Shown piece after piece: positions 1-4,105 of a stretch of DNA of 5,788 nucleotides. The position numbers were made by a program, and so were the translations under genes. Where the stretch lies: assembly GCA_031280855.1 (NCBI GenBank), contig JAITGH010000018.1, forward strand, positions 1-5,788, in the 5' to 3' direction. The notes beneath the pieces are model-generated. The model saw nothing but the letters and a program-made list of their open reading frames with translations. It was not told where the DNA came from and ran no database searches. The DNA comes from Oscillospiraceae bacterium (lineage in GTDB: Bacteria > Bacillota > Clostridia > Oscillospirales > Oscillospiraceae). Position 1 is the stretch's first letter, and every line of letters begins with the position of its first letter.

Positions 1-1
1 A

Positions 2-676
2 CGGTGGATGCAATACTTCCCGAACCACGAGTATGACACGAACTACGGACTGTCGGAGAGCATCGGACCCGGCTGCGTACACCTCGGAGTCGAGAACATG
101 CACAAGGTGGGCGCGATCGGAATCGCCGGTCACGGCTGGGAGACCAAGATAACGGACGAGTCCGGGCTGGAGGTCGCTTCGGGCAGCGTCGGGGAGCTTT
201 GCGTGCGCGGCGGCGGCGTTATGACGTGCTACTACAAGGATCCGGAGGCGACGGCGGCGGTGCTGACCTCCGACGGTTGGCTCCGCACGGGCGATATGGC
301 GATGCAGGATTCCGACGGCTTCATTTTCCTCGTCGACCGTAAGAAAGACGTCGTGATCACCGGAGGAGAGAACCTCTACCCCGTGCAGATCGAAGACTTC
401 CTGCGCGGTAATGACTCGATCAAGGACGTCGCGGTTATCGGCGTGCCCGATGAACGGCTTGGCGAGATCGCCGCCGCAATCATTGAGCTTAAGCCCGGGA
501 AGGAATGCACCGAAGCCGAGATTAACGAGTACTGTAAAGGTCTGCCGCGTTACAAGCGTCCGCGTAAGATCGTCTTTGCGGAGGTGCCTCGCAACCCTAC
601 GGGCAAGATCGAGAAGCCGAAGCTGCGCGACAAATACGCCGGAGGCTCCGTCGTCGAGAAGCAAATGCGGTCATAA
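2..676 (+). CDS. AMP-forming acyl-CoA synthetase (ANL superfamily), C-terminal part; 5' end outside window
   Basis: The enzyme would activate a carboxylic acid with ATP to an acyl-adenylate and then transfer the acyl group to CoA. The frame is open from the left edge, so about 224 residues are visible and the N-terminal part, including the P-loop-like A3 motif, is missing. Counting from the Met at base 8, the visible ANL motifs are YGLSES (residues 13-18, A5), GELCVRG (62-68, A6), WLRTGD (91-96, A7, with the ribose-binding Asp), the hinge and A8 region DRKKDVVITGGENLYP (110-125), and NPTGK (196-200, A10) with the catalytic Lys codon at 605-607. The C-terminus ends about 22 residues after that Lys, as is normal for the family, so the TAA at 674-676 is probably the real stop. 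The motif style resembles medium/long-chain or CaiC/FadD-type ligases more than PaaK phenylacetate-CoA ligases. Substrate is not assignable from this half. Confidence 0.93.
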   Translation, partial: RWMQYFPNHEYDTNYGLSESIGPGCVHLGVENMHKVGAIGIAGHGWETKITDESGLEVASGSVGELCVRGGGVMTCYYKDPEATAAVLTSDGWLRTGDMAMQDSDGFIFLVDRKKDVVITGGENLYPVQIEDFLRGNDSIKDVAVIGVPDERLGEIAAAIIELKPGKECTEAEINEYCKGLPRYKRPRKIVFAEVPRNPTGKIEKPKLRDKYAGGSVVEKQMRS

Positions 677-712
677 GCAGATAGCCGACAGCGATTCGGA
701 AGCAGGAGTTAT

Positions 713-769
713 ATGGCGCGTCCCCAACCATTCGGTGGGGACGGAGATTCCGAGAACCTGCTGACATAG
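713..769 (+). CDS. possible 18-codon small ORF downstream of the synthetase
   Basis: An ATG at 713 is preceded by AGGAG (704-708) with 4-base spacing. It opens an 18-residue frame (MARPQPFGGD followed by GDSENLLT) that stops at TAG 767-769. It lies in the same frame as the upstream synthetase, after its TAA, and overlaps both hairpins of this intergenic region. Its last codons (Asn-Leu-Leu-Thr-stop) nearly match the last codons of the convergent PHP gene (Asn-Leu-Ser-Thr-stop), because the inverted repeat covers both ends. It could be a translated micro-protein, a decayed extension of the synthetase, or chance. The acceptable ribosome binding site is the only positive evidence, and I recognise no family. 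Confidence 0.2.
   Translation: MARPQPFGGDGDSENLLT
719..743 (+). terminator. GC-rich hairpin, possible first terminator of the synthetase transcript
   Basis: CGTCCCC (719-725) pairs with GGGGACG (737-743). The stem continues as ACC against GGT around an ATTC loop, with one bulged A at 726 or 727, giving about 10 pairs. It sits 42 bases after the synthetase stop. No T-run follows, so it does not meet the textbook intrinsic terminator pattern. It may act together with the larger hairpin starting 10 bases later. Confidence 0.4.
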
Positions 770-806
770 GCTCAACCGTTGTGGTTGAGCCTATGTCGAC
801 AGGTTC
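754..806. terminator. long inverted repeat between convergent genes; likely bidirectional terminator lacking a T-tract
   Basis: The left arm 754-777 and right arm 783-806 are reverse complements at 22 of 24 positions. There is an uninterrupted 15-bp inner stem (763-777 with 783-797), a 2-base mismatch (761-762 against 798-799), a 7-bp outer stem (GAACCTG with CAGGTTC) and a 5-base GTTGT loop. It lies between the stop of the rightward synthetase and the stop of the leftward PHP gene, where a shared terminator is expected. The PHP stop codon (791-793) and its last four codons lie inside the right arm. Neither strand has a T-run after the stem, so termination would need to be U-independent or factor-assisted. 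Alternatively the structure is an RNA 3'-end stabiliser or a copy of a dispersed palindromic repeat. Confidence 0.6.
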
Positions 807-1552
807 ATCAGCATTGGCCGCCGATTCGAGAAGACTGCGTACCGCTCAAAATCCGCCGTGCGCAGCAGCTCCGCACCGGCTCGAAGCGCACAGCCGAGCC
901 TCGACGCGTTGTGAGCGTCGCTGCCAAGCGTTACCAATTCTCCGCCGCACTCCCGCCAAAGCGTCAATAGCTCAAGCGACGCCATTGCGCCCCACGCACG
1001 GCCTATGCCCGACGTGTTGCACTCGATCGCCTTACCGGCGGACGCGAGTGCGCGGAGCAGCGGCTCCAGCTCATCGCGTACGCTCAACATCGTGACGCCG
1101 GGCGTATGTATATAGCGCAGCGGATACCCGAGGTGCGCGACGGAGTCAAAGTCACCGAACTCCAGCAAACCGAAATGCGCCTCGACGTAGCCGCGTAAAA
1201 GCGTCCGCGCATCTTCAAAGCTTGAGACATCGCTGCGGTAGTAGTAGTCGGGTTGGTTAGGCTCATAGTGCACGGATCCGAGTACGAAATCGAACGGAGC
1301 GCTTGCCAGCGCGGCTCTCGCGGCGGTCGGGTCCGCTTGCGGAGTACCCAGCTCGACGCCCAGCGCCGCGAGGCTGTGCGTCGGAGCGAACTGTGCGAAA
1401 TCGGGCCGCCACGCGGGCGACTCCGGCTGTGACTCCCAATGCTCGGTCAGGCAAAGTCCGGCAAGCCCGAGCGCTTGCGCCCTCGCGATGTGCTCCTCGG
1501 GGAGGCTCATGCCGTCTGCCGAGCGCGTGCTGTGAACGTGGTAATCGTACAT
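791..1552 (-). CDS. PHP-family histidinol-phosphatase-like phosphoesterase
   Basis: The 253-residue protein looks complete and close to the usual 260-280 residues of HisK/HisJ histidinol phosphatases, which hydrolyse L-histidinol phosphate in histidine biosynthesis. The PHP metal ligands are all visible: H5 and H7 (the HxH of YHVHS), H38 (TEHW), E67 (GVELG), H95 (GSVHY), H140 (AHLGYP), and D212 and H214 (GSDAH). The ECNTSG stretch at 177-182 resembles the ExNTSG segment of the HisK branch. The ATG at 1552-1550 has GGAGG (1562-1558) 5 bases upstream, which supports this start. No other his gene is in the window, so it stands alone and could instead hydrolyse another sugar- or amino-alcohol-phosphate. 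It is divergent from iorA with its own promoter and convergent with the synthetase. hisK/hisJ is the likely name if the activity is confirmed. Confidence 0.88.
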   Translation of the reverse strand: MYDYHVHSTRSADGMSLPEEHIARAQALGLAGLCLTEHWESQPESPAWRPDFAQFAPTHSLAALGVELGTPQADPTAARAALASAPFDFVLGSVHYEPNQPDYYYRSDVSSFEDARTLLRGYVEAHFGLLEFGDFDSVAHLGYPLRYIHTPGVTMLSVRDELEPLLRALASAGKAIECNTSGIGRAWGAMASLELLTLWRECGGELVTLGSDAHNASRLGCALRAGAELLRTADFERYAVFSNRRPMLMNLST

Positions 1553-1564
1553 TCGTTCCTCCGG

Positions 1565-1586
1565 CGGGCGAAGATCAGTGCGCCCG
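1565..1586 (-). promoter_or_regulatory. small hairpin in the PHP gene 5' UTR next to its ribosome binding site
   Basis: CGGGCG (1565-1570) and CGCCCG (1581-1586) form a 6-bp all-GC stem with a 10-base loop. It lies just upstream of the PHP gene's Shine-Dalgarno (1558-1562) in the leader of about 58 bases predicted from the promoter at 1617-1645. It could modulate ribosome access or RNA stability, but a stem of this size is common by chance in GC-rich DNA. Confidence 0.2.
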
Positions 1587-1616
1587 GCTTTTCGCCTCTG
1601 AACCCTGACTACTTAC

Positions 1617-1645
1617 ATTATACCACACGTGGTGAGCGGACGCAA
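1617..1645 (-). promoter_or_regulatory. leftward sigma-70/sigma-A promoter for the PHP gene
   Basis: On the minus strand, TTGCGT (1645-1640) lies 17 bases from a perfect TATAAT -10 box (1622-1617). The -35 matches consensus only in TTG, so the promoter may be weaker than its rightward partner or need an activator. Transcription would start near 1610, giving a leader of about 58 bases before the ATG at 1552. The -10 is preceded by GTGTGG exactly as in the rightward promoter. Confidence 0.65.
1622..1633. promoter_or_regulatory. possible operator: ACCAC-N2-GTGGT palindrome overlapping the leftward -10/spacer
   Basis: A perfect 5-2-5 inverted repeat, ACCAC (1622-1626), AC, GTGGT (1629-1633), sits at the upstream edge of the leftward -10 box and in its spacer. 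This position would suit a repressor site. GTGGT half-sites also occur at 1697-1701 and 1708-1712, flanking the rightward -10 box. No regulator gene is in the window, so the role is inferred from position and symmetry alone. Confidence 0.3.
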
Positions 1646-1677
1646 GCATAATCTCGGTCAAGCGATGCAAATTTCAC

Positions 1678-1706
1678 TTGACAAATGGACGAAAGTGTGG
1701 TATAAT
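1678..1706 (+). promoter_or_regulatory. consensus sigma-70/sigma-A promoter for the iorAB-ABC operon
   Basis: TTGACA (1678-1683), a 17-base spacer and TATAAT (1701-1706) match the housekeeping promoter consensus at all 12 positions with optimal spacing. The DNA just upstream is locally AT-rich (AAATTT around 1669-1674). Transcription should start near 1713, giving a short leader of about 27 bases before the iorA ATG at 1740. Such a strong promoter suggests high basal expression unless a repressor acts, and the GTGGT repeats around the -10 are candidate contacts. Confidence 0.93.
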
Positions 1707-1712
1707 AGTGGT

Positions 1713-1730
1713 AATAGGAGAAATAGGAGA
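1713..1730 (+). repeat. tandem 9-base repeat giving two Shine-Dalgarno copies before iorA
   Basis: AATAGGAGA occurs twice head to tail (1713-1721 and 1722-1730). Each unit contains AGGAG: 1716-1720 lies 19 bases from the iorA ATG and 1725-1729 lies 10 bases from it. The proximal copy is the usable ribosome binding site, with rather long spacing. The distal copy sits at about the predicted transcription start. Confidence 0.75.
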
Positions 1731-1739
1731 AAGCAAAAT

Positions 1740-3575
1740 ATGCAGAAACAAATCCTTAGCGGCTGCGAGGCAGTCGCACGGGGAGCATGGGAGGCCGGGG
1801 TAAGGGTCGCTGCGGCATATCCCGGTACGCCGTCGACAGAGATCCTGGAAAACCTCGGCGCGTTCGCCTCGAAGCCTCCGGCGGCGTACTCCGTCGGCGA
1901 CGGGCTGTACGCCACGTGGGCGAATAATGAGGCAATCGCCGCCGAGATCGCCTACGGCGCGTCGGTTGGAGGTTCACGAGCTCTAGTCTCGATGAAGCAC
2001 GTCGGCATGAACGTCGCGGCGGACGCAATCTTCTCCGGAGCGTATGCCGGGGTTAACGGCGGGCTTGTCATCGTCTGCTGTGACGACCCGGGTTGCTACA
2101 GCTCCCAGAATGAGCAGGACAATCGGCTCTACGCGCCGCACGCTAAGCTGATAATGCTGGAGCCCTCCGACAGCCAAGAGACGCTGGACTTCACGAAAGC
2201 CGCGTTCGAACTCAGCGAGACATACGATCTTCCCGTCATGGTGCGCATGACGACCCGCGTTTGCCACTCCAAGAGTATCGTCACGCTTGGGGAGCGCGTC
2301 GCGCAGCCGGTGCGAGCATACGTCGGCGACCGGGCGAAGTACGCCATGCTGCCCGCGAACGCAAAGAAGCGGCACGTGATCGTCGAGGATAACCTCGCTC
2401 GATTCAAACGCGACCTCGGCGATTCGTTGGCGCAGTTCACCAAATCAGAAAGCGCGAGTAATGCGGAGGGCAACGGAACTCTGGTTATCACGTCGGGCAT
2501 GAGCTACATGCACGTCAAGGAAGCGTTCGGGGACTCGGTTGCCGTGATGAAGCTTGGCGTAACGTTCCCGCTTAGCGAGAAGCTGCTGCGGGATACTGCT
2601 CGTGCGTTCGACCGCGTATGCGTCGTGGAGGAGGGCGAGCCGTACCTCGCGACTGCGATCAGCGCGATGGGAGTCGACGCGGCCGCGCCGTCGTTCATAC
2701 AGGGCGAGCTTAGCGCGGCGCGAGTGCGGGAGGCGTTCGGCGTCGGGTCAACTCCGCTGTTCGCAATGCCGGAGCAATCCGCACCGGCGAACGAGGCTCC
2801 GCCGCGTCCGCCGGTAATGTGCGCGGGGTGTCCGCATCGCGGGTTCTACTACGCGCTGAGCCGTCGCAAGGGCAAGTACGTGGGCGTGGGCGACATCGGC
2901 TGCTACACGCTGGGAGTGAACGCTCCGTTCAACGGAATCGACATGTGCATCTGTATGGGCAGCGGATTCTCGATCCCGATCGGGCTGAGCAAAGCGTTGG
3001 AGGCTCAGGGCGATACCCGCAAGGTGTTCGGAATCTGCGGCGACAGCACGTTCTTCCACAGCGGCTACAGCTCACTCGTCGACGCGGTGCATCAGCGTGC
3101 GAACGTGTGCCTGGTCGTACTGGACAACAGTATCACCGCAATGACGGGACACCAGGAGAACTCCGGCACCGAGCTTCACCTGATGGGTTACGACGTGCCT
3201 AAAATCAGCATCGAGTCAATGATCCTCGCAACCGGACTTCCGCGTGAGCGGCTGCTCATCGTGAACCCGCTGAACCTTGAGGAGACGGGCGCGGCGATCG
3301 ACGCGGCGATCTCGAACTCCGACGGCGTCACGGTAATCATAACGAAGTATCCGTGTGCGTTACTTAAGGAGTCAATCAAGGCGCGTGGAACGCGCCACTG
3401 CGAGGTCGACGCCGACGTATGCGTCGGCTGCAAAATGTGCATGAGGGCGGCGTGTCCGTCGCTGGCGTTCGACGCGCCGCGTAGACACGCGTATATCGCG
3501 GATACGCAGAACTGTACGGCGTGCGGACTGTGCCGACAACTGTGCAAGGTCGGCGCGATTAAGGAGGTGGCGTAA
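1740..3575 (+). CDS. iorA: indolepyruvate:ferredoxin oxidoreductase, alpha subunit
   Basis: This is the TPP- and Fe-S-carrying subunit of the enzyme that converts arylpyruvates (indolepyruvate, phenylpyruvate) plus CoA to arylacetyl-CoA and CO2, reducing ferredoxin in the cytoplasm. Of 611 residues, 1-175 form the pyrimidine-binding domain with YPGTPSTEIL (27-36) and the conserved Glu of NNEA (62-65). CAGCPHRG (361-368), GDIGCYTLG (384-392), GDSTFFHSG (434-442) and DNSITAMTG (462-470) form the TPP/Mg-binding domain. The C-terminus is a two-cluster ferredoxin domain with Cys 561, 564, 567 and 572 (followed by Pro) and Cys 592, 595, 598 and 602. All eight ligands are present. The ATG at 1740 is chosen because AGGAG lies at 1725-1729 and the promoter at 1678-1706. 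The frame is open back to a GTG at 1629, but that would run through the promoter. It overlaps iorB by one base. Confidence 0.97.
   Translation: MQKQILSGCEAVARGAWEAGVRVAAAYPGTPSTEILENLGAFASKPPAAYSVGDGLYATWANNEAIAAEIAYGASVGGSRALVSMKHVGMNVAADAIFSGAYAGVNGGLVIVCCDDPGCYSSQNEQDNRLYAPHAKLIMLEPSDSQETLDFTKAAFELSETYDLPVMVRMTTRVCHSKSIVTLGERVAQPVRAYVGDRAKYAMLPANAKKRHVIVEDNLARFKRDLGDSLAQFTKSESASNAEGNGTLVITSGMSYMHVKEAFGDSVAVMKLGVTFPLSEKLLRDTARAFDRVCVVEEGEPYLATAISAMGVDAAAPSFIQGELSAARVREAFGVGSTPLFAMPEQSAPANEAPPRPPVMCAGCPHRGFYYALSRRKGKYVGVGDIGCYTLGVNAPFNGIDMCICMGSGFSIPIGLSKALEAQGDTRKVFGICGDSTFFHSGYSSLVDAVHQRANVCLVVLDNSITAMTGHQENSGTELHLMGYDVPKISIESMILATGLPRERLLIVNPLNLEETGAAIDAAISNSDGVTVIITKYPCALLKESIKARGTRHCEVDADVCVGCKMCMRAACPSLAFDAPRRHAYIADTQNCTACGLCRQLCKVGAIKEVA
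3561..3569 (+). promoter_or_regulatory. ribosome binding site of iorB inside the iorA 3' end
   Basis: AAGGAGGTG is a full-length anti-Shine-Dalgarno match lying in the last codons of iorA. Its GGAGG core (3563-3567) is 7 bases before the iorB ATG at 3575. Together with the TAATG stop/start overlap this fixes the iorB start and suggests coupled, roughly equal synthesis of the two subunits. Confidence 0.9.
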
Positions 3576-4105
3576 TGGCAACCGGCATACTGTTCACCGG
3601 AGTCGGCGGTCAAGGCACTATCCTTACCACGAGGCTGTTGAGTAACGCGCTTGCCGAACTCGGCTATGACGTCAAGATGAGCGAGATCCACGGCATGGCT
3701 CAGCGAGGCGGTACGGTTAACACTCAGCTTCGCTATGGCGAGCGCGTGTACGCGCCGAACATCGGGGAGGGCGAGGCCGACTTCGTCGTCGCGTTCGAAA
3801 AGGCGGAGGCGCTTCGCGCCCTGCCTTACCTCAAGCGCGGCGGCACCGTGCTGACCGACGAGCGCGAGATCTACTCGATGCCCGTATTGCTCGGGCAAGC
3901 CGCGTACCCTCATAACTGGATCGCGGACAATCGCGAGTATAACGTTACGGTAATCCCCGCGCAAGAGATCGCGGGTAAGCTTGGCAATGCGCGTGACGCG
4001 AACATCGTAATGCTCGGCGCGGTCGCGAAGCTTTTGAAGATTGAGATAAACATTCCCGCCAGATTCAGCGTAAAAGCGTACGAAGCGGGTAAGGAGGCTG
4101 TATGA
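3575..4105 (+). CDS. iorB: indolepyruvate:ferredoxin oxidoreductase, beta subunit
   Basis: This is the partner of IorA, from the pyruvate-ferredoxin-oxidoreductase gamma-type family; the pair forms the active oxidoreductase. The 176-residue protein begins with the glycine-rich GVGGQGT (9-15), followed by SEIHGMAQRGG (36-46), a family hallmark, then DFVVAFEKAEALR (69-81). The C-terminal end, FSVKAYEAGKEA, resembles the usual end of the family. From memory most homologues are about 185-200 residues and carry an extra helix between the LGA segment (147-149) and this end, so a short internal loss near 152-162 is possible. The ATG at 3575 overlaps the iorA stop (TAATG), and the TGA stop overlaps the ABC gene start (ATGA), so it is the middle gene of a coupled operon. 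Confidence 0.95.
   Translation: MATGILFTGVGGQGTILTTRLLSNALAELGYDVKMSEIHGMAQRGGTVNTQLRYGERVYAPNIGEGEADFVVAFEKAEALRALPYLKRGGTVLTDEREIYSMPVLLGQAAYPHNWIADNREYNVTVIPAQEIAGKLGNARDANIVMLGAVAKLLKIEINIPARFSVKAYEAGKEAV
4091..4097 (+). promoter_or_regulatory. ribosome binding site of the ABC exporter gene inside iorB
   Basis: AAGGAGG lies within the last codons of iorB, with GGAGG (4093-4097) 4 bases before the ATG at 4102. That spacing is slightly tight but usable, and it fixes the start whose ATGA overlaps the iorB stop. Confidence 0.85.

Larger units (their letters stand above)
1617..1706. repeat. 12-base inverted repeat shared by the two divergent promoters
   Basis: GTGTGGTATAAT is present on the plus strand at 1695-1706 and identically on the minus strand at 1628-1617. 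Each copy carries a -10 hexamer and the six bases before it. The TATAAT part is explained by promoter consensus. The shared GTGTGG is not, and could mark a common regulator site or shared promoter ancestry. Confidence 0.6.

Noticed and set aside
411..764. Out-of-frame 117-residue plus-strand frame over the synthetase end
   Set aside because: The synthetase frame contains the A10 motif and a natural C-terminus; the alternative is Arg/Ser-rich with no start signal.
1629..1739. In-frame 37-residue N-terminal extension of IorA from a GTG at 1629
   Set aside because: It would run through the perfect -35/-10 promoter and the Shine-Dalgarno repeats, its sequence is low-complexity and unlike IorA, and the ATG at 1740 starts with the family's usual N-terminus.
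3420..3546. Unusual CX2CX2CX4CP spacing in the first Fe-S motif of IorA
   Set aside because: As far as I recall, this four-residue spacing before the CP cysteine occurs in the first motif of IorA proteins, so I do not treat it as an anomaly.
3188..3964. 258-residue open frame on the minus strand
   Set aside because: It is antisense across the iorA/iorB junction, where both plus-strand genes have family motifs; long antisense frames are expected in GC-rich coding DNA.
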